Assembly: GCA_036231565.1 (NCBI GenBank)
Contig: JAZAHA010000019.1
Coordinates: 124,001 to 188,000 of the forward strand
Length of the DNA stretch: 64,000 nt
Direction of reading: 5' to 3'
Origin: Maricaulis sp036231565
Lineage (GTDB): Bacteria; Pseudomonadota; Alphaproteobacteria; Caulobacterales; Maricaulaceae
Shown: piece after piece, positions 43,313 to 50,799 of the stretch
Layout of the letters: each line of letters begins with the position of its first letter
How positions within the stretch are numbered: the stretch's first letter is position 1
Position numbers and translations under genes: made by a program
The notes under the pieces: generated by a model
Told to the model about the DNA's origin: nothing
The model's input: the letters and a program-made list of their open reading frames with translations, nothing else
Database searches by the model: none

Positions 43313-43984
43313 ATGAAGCCGCCGATCTCTTCTCCGTCCTCTTCTCCGGCCATCGCGCTCGAGACGCGGGGCAGCGATGCCGATCGCCTGATGTCGCCCA
43401 GCGCGGCGCGCAACCGTGCGCCCATTGCCGGGATGCTGGCGGGGATTCTTCCGGAAGATGCCCGGGTTCTCGAGATCGGTTCGGGCACGGGCGAGCATGC
43501 GGTTGCTGCCTGCCGGCAACGCCCGGACCTTCGCTGGCAGCCCAGCGATCCGGATCCGCAGTCGCGTCGCAGCCAGGCGGCCTGGGCGAGCGAGGCTGAC
43601 GGCCGGATTTCCGCGCCGCTCGCGCTGGACCTGCGTGATCCGCACTGGTTTGCCGGTGCCGGAACGGCGGATGCGCTGGTCTGCATCAATGTGATCCACA
43701 TCGCGCCATGGATCGTGACCGAGCACCTGGCAGCCGGTGCAGCGGCGCTGCTGGCGGCCGGTGCCCCGGTCTATCTCTACGGCCCCTATCAGGAGGGCGC
43801 GGCCACGGCGCCGTCGAATCTGGAATTCGACCGCTCGCTGAAGAGCCGCAATCCGGACTGGGGCGTGCGGGCGCTGGCTGATGTCGTAGCGGTGTTCGGC
43901 CGGGCCGGCTTCGATCTTGAAAGCCGCACCGACATGCCGGCCAACAATCTCTCCCTGGTTTTCCGAAAGCGCGAGGCTTCGTGA
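43313..43984 (+). CDS. DUF938 family predicted SAM-dependent methyltransferase
   Basis: The protein has the DUF938 signature SPSAARNRAPIAGMLAGILP and the SAM-binding motif VLEIGSGTGEHA; later INVIHIAPW, PVYLYGPYQ and the NPDWGVRALADV-type end. The reaction is not known. Two starts are possible, 43313 and 43391; the shorter form begins right at MSPSAARNR, where the family homology starts. The stop overlaps ccmE as TGATG, so the two are translationally coupled. Confidence 0.85.
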   Translation: MKPPISSPSSSPAIALETRGSDADRLMSPSAARNRAPIAGMLAGILPEDARVLEIGSGTGEHAVAACRQRPDLRWQPSDPDPQSRRSQAAWASEADGRISAPLALDLRDPHWFAGAGTADALVCINVIHIAPWIVTEHLAAGAAALLAAGAPVYLYGPYQEGAATAPSNLEFDRSLKSRNPDWGVRALADVVAVFGRAGFDLESRTDMPANNLSLVFRKREAS

Positions 43985-44457
43985 TGCGTCACCGTAACCG
44001 CCGTCTGGCCACCATTGCTGCTGCCGGGATCGTGCTGGCTGCGGCCGTCGGGCTCGGGCTGACCGCGATGCGCAGCGCCATTGTCTATTTCTATTCGCCC
44101 AGCGAAGTGATGGCCGAACATCCCGCCTTCGGCGAACGCGTGCGTGTCGGCGGGTTGGTGGAGACCGGCAGTGTCGACGAGGAGAGCGACGGCACGATCC
44201 GCTTTGTCGTGACCGATGGTGCCGCAAACGTGACCGTGCGTTATGCCGGCATCCTGCCGGACCTGTTCCGCGAGGGGCAGGGCGTGATCGTGCAGGGCCG
44301 GTTTGTCGAGCATGGCCTCCTGTCCGCCGAGACAGTGCTGGCCAAACACGATGAAACCTACATGCCGCCCGAGGTGGCCGAGGCGCTGCGCGAGGCGGGT
44401 GTCTGGCAGGGAGAAGGCGAGGGCGAAGCGGCCGCGGGCGAGCCCGGGACTGACTGA
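43984..44457 (+). CDS. ccmE: Cytochrome c maturation heme chaperone CcmE
   Basis: CcmE takes heme from CcmABCD and passes it to the CcmF/H lyase in the periplasm. The 157-aa protein has one N-terminal membrane helix (~9-28), an OB-fold domain, and the heme-binding His122 in KHDETYMP with the stacking Tyr126. The C-terminal tail is acidic, which is usual. In many alphaproteobacteria ccmE (cycJ) is followed by ccmF and ccmH; here a hydrolase-OsmC gene follows, so the other maturation genes must lie elsewhere. Confidence 0.95.
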   Translation: MRHRNRRLATIAAAGIVLAAAVGLGLTAMRSAIVYFYSPSEVMAEHPAFGERVRVGGLVETGSVDEESDGTIRFVVTDGAANVTVRYAGILPDLFREGQGVIVQGRFVEHGLLSAETVLAKHDETYMPPEVAEALREAGVWQGEGEGEAAAGEPGTD

Positions 44458-44528
44458 CCGGTCCTCGCGGATGCTTGCGATCCGGCGCACAGGCTCTACC
44501 TGTTGAGCGAGCGAACCGGAGGCGCAGC

Positions 44529-45752
44529 ATGGCGCATACATTGAGCGTGAGTTTCGAAGGATCCGGCGGCGACACGCTGGACGCCCGTCTGGAAATGCCG
44601 GCCGGCCCGCCGCGGGCCTATGCGCTGTTTGCCCACTGCTTCACCTGCTCCAAGGATTATTTCGCCGCCAGCCGGATATCGCGCCGGCTGGCCGATCGCG
44701 GCTTCGCCGTCCTGCGCTTCGACTTTACCGGTCTGGGCGAGTCGGAGGGCGAGTTCTCGGAGACCTGCTTTTCCTCGAACGTCGCCGATATCGAAAAGGC
44801 GGCGGACTTCCTCAAGCGCGAGTATCAGGCACCGGCGCTCCTTGTCGGACACAGCCTGGGCGGAGCTGCTGCGATTGTCGCGGCGAGCCGGATCGCGTCC
44901 GTGAAGGCGGTGGCCACACTCGCTGCGCCGGCCGATGCCAGCCATGTTATCAAATCAATGGGCGTCGATACCGATGCCATAAAGCGCGACGGCCAGGCCG
45001 AAGCGACGCTGGGCGGGCGGGCCTTTACCGTCACGCGCCAGTTTCTCGACGATATCGCCGACCAGAATGTCGAGGCGGCGGCGCGGGCGCTGGAGCAACC
45101 GCTCCTGATCGCGCATTCACCGGTCGATGCGGTGGTCGGAATCGACAATGCGTCGCGCCTTTTCCTGGAAGCCCGGCATCCCAAGAGTTTCGTCAGCCTG
45201 GACCATGCCGATCACCTGGTCGGGGACCGCCGGGACGCCGCCTATATTGCCGACGTTATCGCCGCCTGGGCTGCGCGCTATGTCGCCGAAGAGCGCGATG
45301 AGCGCCTGCCGGAACCGGCCGGCGAGGGCGGTGTCGTGGTCGCCGAGACCGGACAGGGGCGATATGAGAACCATGTCGTGATCGGCGACCATGTCATGCT
45401 GGCCGACGAGCCCGAGCATGTCGGCGGTCATGATTCCGGTCCGTCCCCCTATCAGTATCTGCAGGCCGCGCTGGGCGCGTGTACCTCGATGACGATGCGC
45501 ATGTATGCCGAGCGCAAGGACTGGCCGCTGGAGCGGGTGACGGTGACGCTGCACCACGAGAAAGGCCACGCCGAAGACAGCGAGGCGACCGTCGAAGGCG
45601 AAGTGCGCAAGGTCGACATCATCGAGCGTTCGATCCGTATCGAGGGCGATCTGGATGAAGGCCAGCGCGCCCGTCTGATGGAAATCGCCGACAAATGCCC
45701 GGTCCACCGCACGCTCAACGATCCGGTCGTGATCCGGAGCCGGTTGGTGTGA
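44529..45752 (+). CDS. Alpha/beta hydrolase-OsmC fusion protein
   Basis: The 407-aa protein joins an alpha/beta hydrolase (~1-260; nucleophile Ser109 in VGHSLGG, later DHADHL with the acid/base His) and an OsmC domain (~270-407; Cys in GACTSMTM and DKCPVHRT). OsmC-type domains reduce organic hydroperoxides through such a Cys pair. Such fusions occur in several proteobacteria; the natural substrate of the hydrolase half is unknown. GGAGG precedes the ATG at 44529. It sits between ccmE and degP, the place of cycK/cycL in rhizobia. Confidence 0.88.
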   Translation: MAHTLSVSFEGSGGDTLDARLEMPAGPPRAYALFAHCFTCSKDYFAASRISRRLADRGFAVLRFDFTGLGESEGEFSETCFSSNVADIEKAADFLKREYQAPALLVGHSLGGAAAIVAASRIASVKAVATLAAPADASHVIKSMGVDTDAIKRDGQAEATLGGRAFTVTRQFLDDIADQNVEAAARALEQPLLIAHSPVDAVVGIDNASRLFLEARHPKSFVSLDHADHLVGDRRDAAYIADVIAAWAARYVAEERDERLPEPAGEGGVVVAETGQGRYENHVVIGDHVMLADEPEHVGGHDSGPSPYQYLQAALGACTSMTMRMYAERKDWPLERVTVTLHHEKGHAEDSEATVEGEVRKVDIIERSIRIEGDLDEGQRARLMEIADKCPVHRTLNDPVVIRSRLV

Positions 45753-45799
45753 TTGACACGAAACCGCCTGCGGGCGCTGGGCGTTGGGGTGAAACATGT

Positions 45800-45814
45800 C
45801 CGGTATCTTACCGG
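45800..45814. promoter_or_regulatory. Palindrome CCGGTA-N3-TACCGG upstream of degP
   Basis: A perfect six-base inverted repeat (CCGGTA, TCT, TACCGG) three bases before a heptamer direct repeat in the 168 bp degP leader. It could be the end of the upstream gene's transcript or a second operator. Confidence 0.35.
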
Positions 45815-45817
45815 AAG

Positions 45818-45835
45818 TAATGTTATTGTAATGTT
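45818..45835 (+). promoter_or_regulatory. Direct repeat operator candidate, TAATGTT at 11 bp period
   Basis: TAATGTT at 45818-45824 and 45829-45835 are spaced 11 bp start to start, in an AT-rich patch 85 bp before the degP start. The spacing is that of OmpR-family response regulator sites, and the second gene of this operon codes for such a regulator, so autoregulation is plausible. Confidence 0.5.
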
Positions 45836-45920
45836 CGAGAAACGCGCCGGATAACCGTCAGGCGTGAAGTTCGTGCTCGTACGCAGCACACATTCGCAAC
45901 GAGGAAGGTTGTTCTGTCCC

Positions 45921-47435
45921 ATGATTTCTGTTGATCGCATGCGCCGCCTTGGCGGTGTCTCGCTTCTGGCCCTGTCCACCGTGGCCGCCGCTTCCCTGGC
46001 GCTCCCGTTTGGCGCGCCTGTCATGGCCCAGGAAACGGAAATCCGTCCGCCTTTCGCTGCCGCCGTGCCCAATGGCGCGCCGATGTCCTTCGCCGACCTG
46101 ATCGAGACGGTCAGCCCGGCCGTCGTGACGATCCGTGCCAGCACGCCGCCGCGCGAACGGGAAACCGAAATGTCGCCGGATCTCGAGCGCCTGCCGCCGC
46201 AATTTCGCGAATTTTTCGAACGGTTCGGTGAAAACGGCCCCGCCGTGCCGCGTGGCGGCCGGGAATCGCTGGGGTCGGGCTTCTTCATTGATGCCGAGGG
46301 CCACATCGTCACCAATAACCACGTCGTCGCGGGCGCCGAGGAAATCACGGTGGGTCTGAGCGATGGCAGCGAGTACCAGGCGCGCATTGTGGGGCTTGAC
46401 GAACAGACCGACCTGGCGCTCTTGAAGGTCGAGGCCGATGTCGATTTTCCTTTCGTCACGCTCGAGCAGAATGCGAATTACCGCGTCGGTGACTGGGTCG
46501 TTGCTGTCGGCAATCCCTTCGGTCTGGGCGGTACGGCGACCGCAGGCATCATCTCTGCCATCGGCCGCCCGATCGGCAATGCAACCTATAACGACTTTAT
46601 CCAGGTGGATGCCCCGATCAATCGCGGCAATTCCGGCGGCCCGACCTTCGACCTTGCCGGCAATGTGATCGGCGTGAACTCGCAGATCTTCTCGCCGACC
46701 GGCGGCAATGTGGGTATCGGCTTTGCGATTCCGTCCGATGTCGCCGCCCGGATCGTCGAGCAGCTCAAGAGTGACGGCCGTGTCGCGCGTGGCTGGCTGG
46801 GCGTTTCGATCCAGAATGTCACCGACGATATTGCCGGCGCCATGGGGCTGGAGGAAGCGCGGGGCGCGATCGTCAGCTCCATCACGGCGGGCGGCCCGGC
46901 CGCAGACGCCGGGTTCGAGCGGGAAGATGTCATCCTGGAAGTGAATGGCGAGGCTGTCGAAGGTTCGCGCGACCTCACCCGCCGGGTCGGATCGTTCGCC
47001 GCCGGCGAGGAGGTCCGCTTCCTTGTCATGCGTGACGGACGGGAACGGACCCTTCGGGTGCGCCTCGGCGACCGTCCCAGTGAGTCCGATCTCAACGCGA
47101 TGCAGAATGTCGGTCAAGCTGAAGCAGAGGAATCCTATTTCGGCATGACGCTCGTCCCGATGACGGACGAGGACCGCGAGCGGGCCGGGCTCGCGGGCAG
47201 CGACAGCGGTCTTGTGGTCACCGCGCTTGCGCGTGATTCCGAGCCGGCCCGCAAGGGCATGACGACCGGCGACATCATTCTGGAAGCCGGCGGGTCGCCG
47301 GTCGCATCGCCGGACGAGTTCCGGGCTGCCGTGGCGCGCGCCCGTGAAGATGGCCGGACGGCCGTTCTGCTCCTGGTCGAGACGCGTGGCGGCCAACGCT
47401 ATGTCGCGCTCGAGCTGGACGAAGAAGACGAATAG
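45921..47435 (+). CDS. degP: Periplasmic serine protease/chaperone of the DegP/HtrA family
   Basis: It degrades misfolded envelope proteins. The 504-aa precursor has a signal peptide ending near PVMAQ, a trypsin-like domain with His134 (TNNHVV), Asp164 (QTDLALL) and Ser238 (GNSGGP), and two PDZ domains (from ~280 and ~400). All catalytic residues are present. The FREFFERFGENG loop is typical of Do-family proteases. It is followed 11 bp later by a two-component pair, the same order as in rhizobial chromosomes. The ATG at 45921 is preferred; one at 45939 is possible. Confidence 0.95.
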   Translation: MISVDRMRRLGGVSLLALSTVAAASLALPFGAPVMAQETEIRPPFAAAVPNGAPMSFADLIETVSPAVVTIRASTPPRERETEMSPDLERLPPQFREFFERFGENGPAVPRGGRESLGSGFFIDAEGHIVTNNHVVAGAEEITVGLSDGSEYQARIVGLDEQTDLALLKVEADVDFPFVTLEQNANYRVGDWVVAVGNPFGLGGTATAGIISAIGRPIGNATYNDFIQVDAPINRGNSGGPTFDLAGNVIGVNSQIFSPTGGNVGIGFAIPSDVAARIVEQLKSDGRVARGWLGVSIQNVTDDIAGAMGLEEARGAIVSSITAGGPAADAGFEREDVILEVNGEAVEGSRDLTRRVGSFAAGEEVRFLVMRDGRERTLRVRLGDRPSESDLNAMQNVGQAEAEESYFGMTLVPMTDEDRERAGLAGSDSGLVVTALARDSEPARKGMTTGDIILEAGGSPVASPDEFRAAVARAREDGRTAVLLLVETRGGQRYVALELDEEDE

Positions 47436-47446
47436 GAGAGACCGGG

Positions 47447-48118
47447 GTGCGCATCCTGATAGTCGAAGACGATCGCGAGGCCGCGAGCTATATCCGCAAG
47501 GGCCTGCGCGAGAGCGGCCATGTGGCCGACCACGCCGGTGACGGCGAAGAGGGCCTGGAAATGGCCCGCGCCGCGGACTACGACGTGCTCGTCGTCGACC
47601 GCATGATGCCGCGCATGGACGGGCTGTCCATGGTTGAAACCCTGCGAGGGGAAGAGGATCGCACGCCGGTCCTCATCCTCTCCGCCCTCGGCGAGGTCGA
47701 TGACCGCGTCGAAGGCCTCAAGGCCGGTGGCGACGACTATCTGGTCAAGCCCTACGCCTTTGCCGAACTTCTGGCCCGCGTCGAGGCGCTCGCCCGGCGC
47801 CGGGACCCGGAGACCGTCCGCACCAAGCTGGTAGTGGGCGATCTGGAGATGGACCTCCTCGCCCGCACGGTTGTCCGGGACGGCGAGGAGATCCTGCTTC
47901 AGCCGCGAGAGTTCCGCCTGCTGGAATTCCTCATGAAGCATTCCGGCCAGGTGGTGACGCGCACCATGCTGCTGGAGAAGGTCTGGGACTATCACTTTGA
48001 CCCCCAGACCAATGTGATCGACGTGCACATTTCACGACTGCGCTCGAAGATCGACAAACCCTTCCCGCGGGCGCTTCTGCACACCGTGCGAGGGGCCGGC
48101 TATCGCCTTCAGGCCTGA
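47447..48118 (+). CDS. OmpR-family response regulator (degP operon)
   Basis: The 223-aa regulator has Asp51 as phospho-acceptor (VLVVDRMMPRMDG), LILSALGEVDDR and DDYLVKPY switch residues, and a winged-helix domain (QPREFRLLEFLMKH, HISRLRSKID, VRGAGYRL). It groups by eye with CopR/CusR/QseB-type regulators. The start codon is GTG with GGAGAGACC upstream. It lies between degP and its kinase, and probably responds to envelope stress; the signal is not visible from sequence. Confidence 0.88.
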   Translation: MRILIVEDDREAASYIRKGLRESGHVADHAGDGEEGLEMARAADYDVLVVDRMMPRMDGLSMVETLRGEEDRTPVLILSALGEVDDRVEGLKAGGDDYLVKPYAFAELLARVEALARRRDPETVRTKLVVGDLEMDLLARTVVRDGEEILLQPREFRLLEFLMKHSGQVVTRTMLLEKVWDYHFDPQTNVIDVHISRLRSKIDKPFPRALLHTVRGAGYRLQA

Positions 48119-48124
48119 TCGGGC

Positions 48125-49552
48125 GTGACCCAGCGCAGAGCCGCCTTTCTCAGGACGACAGCGTTCCGGCAGACCCTCCTGTCGGCAGCGCTGTTCGCCC
48201 TGTCCAGCTTCGTCATCCTGGGTTTCGTCTATGCGGCCTCGGCCGGCATGGTCGTGCGCCGGGCGGACGCGGTTGTTAATGACGAGGTCCAGGTCCTGAA
48301 TGACCGGTTCCAGTCCGGTGGTATCGACAATATCCGTCTCTACATTCTCCAGCGCACGGTCGGCGGTGGCGACTATCTCTACCTGCTTATCCATCCGTCG
48401 GGACGGACCCTGGGCAATCTGAGTTTCCTGCCCGACGTCCAGCCGGACGAGGAGGGCAGGGTCCAGTTCACCTACAGGCGGCCTCCCGCAGGTGGTGTGG
48501 ATGACGACAGCGAGAAGGAAGACCGGATTGTCCGCGGCCAGATCGTGGAGCTCCCGTCCGGTTATCGCCTGTTCGTCGGCCTGGATGTGGATGACGAGAC
48601 GCGCCTGATCTCGCGCATGCTCAACACGATCCTGGCGGCCTCGGCCCTGGCCCTGGCGCTGGGCGTAGCAGCGGGGATCTTCGTCAGCCGCCGGTTCGTG
48701 CGCCGCCTGGACAAGATCAACAATGTCGCCCGCCGGGTCCGGGCCGGCGACCTGCAGCCGCGGGCTCCGCGCAACTATACCGGCGACGAGCTCGACGAGC
48801 TGTCCGAGAATTTCAACAACATGCTCGACCGGGTCGAGGCGCTGATGCACCGCATGCGTCACACCGGCGACAGTATCGCCCATGATCTGCGCACGCCGCT
48901 GACCCGTATGCGCAACCGGCTCGACGAGGCCCTGCGCGAGGATGGCGATCTCGATGCCCGCGAACAGGCCCTCGAACGCGCCGTCGCCGATACCGATGAG
49001 CTGCTGGGGATCTTCAATGCCATCCTGTCGCTGTCGCGCCTGGAAGCCGGTGAAAGCCGGGCCTCGATCGTGCGGCTCGATCCGGCCGAGATCGCGGCAG
49101 ACATGGCCGAGCTCTACGAGCCGGTCTGCGAGGATGACGGCCTGTCCTTTGCCAGCGAGATACAACCGGGCCTGGCCATGCTGGGCGATCGCGGCCTCCT
49201 GTCCCAGGCGCTCGCCAATATTCTCGACAATGCCGTCAAATACACACCGGCCGGCGGAGCCGTCACCCTGCGGCTGCGCGAAACGGGCGAGGGGATGATC
49301 GAGTTTTCCGTGACCGATACGGGCCCGGGCATTCCCGATGTCGACCGCGAACGCGTGGTGCAGCGCTTTGTGCGTCTGGACAATTCGCGCTCCCAGCCGG
49401 GTTCCGGGCTTGGCCTGTCGCTCGTGCAGGCGATTGCGGATGTCCACAATGGTCGCTTTGAACTGAATGAAGGCCCGGGTGTCGTGGCGGACGGTCACGG
49501 TCCAGGGCTGCGCGCTTCGCTCTGCTTTCCCAAGGCGCCACTCGAGCTCTAG
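48125..49552 (+). CDS. Sensor histidine kinase (degP operon)
   Basis: The 475-aa kinase has two transmembrane helices (~17-40 and ~167-187) with a periplasmic domain of about 125 residues, HAMP (RRFVRRLDKINNVARRV), H-box SIAHDLRTPLT with His253, and N/G1/G2 boxes (NILDNAVKY, DTGPGIP, GSGLGLSLV). This is the CusS/TctE-like class. The start is GTG, six bases after the regulator stop. It should phosphorylate the regulator encoded just upstream. Confidence 0.88.
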   Translation: MTQRRAAFLRTTAFRQTLLSAALFALSSFVILGFVYAASAGMVVRRADAVVNDEVQVLNDRFQSGGIDNIRLYILQRTVGGGDYLYLLIHPSGRTLGNLSFLPDVQPDEEGRVQFTYRRPPAGGVDDDSEKEDRIVRGQIVELPSGYRLFVGLDVDDETRLISRMLNTILAASALALALGVAAGIFVSRRFVRRLDKINNVARRVRAGDLQPRAPRNYTGDELDELSENFNNMLDRVEALMHRMRHTGDSIAHDLRTPLTRMRNRLDEALREDGDLDAREQALERAVADTDELLGIFNAILSLSRLEAGESRASIVRLDPAEIAADMAELYEPVCEDDGLSFASEIQPGLAMLGDRGLLSQALANILDNAVKYTPAGGAVTLRLRETGEGMIEFSVTDTGPGIPDVDRERVVQRFVRLDNSRSQPGSGLGLSLVQAIADVHNGRFELNEGPGVVADGHGPGLRASLCFPKAPLEL

Positions 49553-49658
49553 TCCTTCGCGTTGCAGGACGCGCCGCTCGAACAGGCTGCGCACCGATGC
49601 CTCCGTCGGATACGTCCAGCCATTCGAGGCTGTCTTCGCGCGGTTCTCTCTTAATAGC

Positions 49659-50267
49659 TCACGCGATCCGGCAGCGACGCAGTCCCAGATTCAGCTCCGC
49701 AACCGTCAGCGCTCTCGCCAGCCCGCCACTGACGAAAAAGGCGCGCTCCATTTTCGGGTCTACCCACAGGTCGCTCCCCGCTAGCGCGGCCGTGCTGACG
49801 GCGATATCGCCGTCCTTCATCAGGATTGGCGGGCTCCAGAACCCCTCCCGGTAGCGAATCTTCCGCGCCCTCGGGGAGCCGTCCGGCTGAAAGGCTTCCT
49901 TCACGGTTCCGAAATTCAGGCTGTAGTAGGATCCGGGAACCGGCGTCGTGCGGTCTCTCTGGAAGATTTCGACCGGGTAGAGCCCACCCGCTCCTAGGTG
50001 GAAGCCCCTCAGGATATCCGCGCAGGCACCGGAAACGGCCCAGTAGCCGCCGCAACTGAAGAAATCGGGAAGGGAGTCGATCCAGGTCGCATTGTCGGTC
50101 CCGTAGACTTCCTTCGGCATATCCTCGGCGGCCAATACCTCGCCGCGGTTGTTGCGCCTTTGCGCCTCTATGGCCTGGTTCCTGTCATGCAGGCTGATAT
50201 CCGAACGCAGCGGCAGCATTCTCTCTTCGTCGATCATCGCATTGCTGATCCAGACGCCGTCGTCCAT
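49659..50267 (-). CDS. DUF1629/Imm11-like protein (possible orphan immunity protein)
   Basis: The 202-aa cytosolic protein resembles the DUF1629/Imm11 family of polymorphic-toxin immunity proteins: LPDFFSCGGYWAVSGACADIL in the first half and SDLWVDPKMERAFFVSGGLARALTVAEL near the C-terminus fit the family layout. The ATG at 50267 has GAGGG about seven bases before it. No toxin gene is adjacent; the 532 bp on its 5' side contain no convincing gene. The gene is opposite in strand to its neighbours and has weaker GC bias, which suggests a later insertion between the histidine kinase and glnE. The family call is from pattern memory. Confidence 0.55.
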   Translation of the reverse strand: MDDGVWISNAMIDEERMLPLRSDISLHDRNQAIEAQRRNNRGEVLAAEDMPKEVYGTDNATWIDSLPDFFSCGGYWAVSGACADILRGFHLGAGGLYPVEIFQRDRTTPVPGSYYSLNFGTVKEAFQPDGSPRARKIRYREGFWSPPILMKDGDIAVSTAALAGSDLWVDPKMERAFFVSGGLARALTVAELNLGLRRCRIA

Positions 50268-50799
50268 GTCATTCCCTCTAGGTCCGGCCCGCACCGAGCC
50301 CATTCCCACAGAAGCCGCAAATCCAAGACCAATCGCCGACGCTTAATCCCGCAGCCATGGTGCGCTGTGCGTCCATTCCCGCCAGGGCGGCAAGCCTGGA
50401 TCGGCACAGGCCGAAAGCCTTCGCAACCATTGTCGTTTCCAATAAACAACTTTTGCGAGCTCGGGGGCAACCGGTAGGGCTCGCCTGGGCACCCGCAAAC
50501 AACACTCCGATCTTTGCTGTCCGTTTCGATGTGACTGAAGACCGATCTATTTTCCACCGGAGGCTGATAGAGCACTGGCAAATCGACACTTTCGAGGTCG
50601 ACGAGCGAATGGACCAGGCCGTTGAAAACTGGCTTCTGAAGACAATCTCTGTTGCAACGCGAAAAATTGACTGCCTCCCAGTGGACTTCCCGACGGCGCC
50701 GCCGGAGGCCGGGTAGCGCCTGCGGTCGATATGCTGCAGCGCAGCGAATAACCGTGCCCGGCTTTCCCTTGATCGATTCCCGGGCCAGTCTATCGAGCA
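50268..50799. other. 532 bp interval without a supportable gene
   Basis: The stretch between the DUF1629-like gene and glnE is less GC-rich than its surroundings. A + strand frame from 50357 to 50716 (119 codons) and a - strand frame through the same bases are open, but neither has a ribosome binding site, a recognisable domain or the strong third-position GC of real genes here. A decayed gene, perhaps the toxin partner of the immunity-like gene, is possible. The promoters of glnE and of the - strand gene should lie here; I could not place them. Confidence 0.4.

Noticed and set aside
50357..50716. 119-codon + strand open frame before glnE
   Set aside because: No ribosome binding site or recognisable domain and intermediate third-position GC; left as unexplained interval rather than called a gene.
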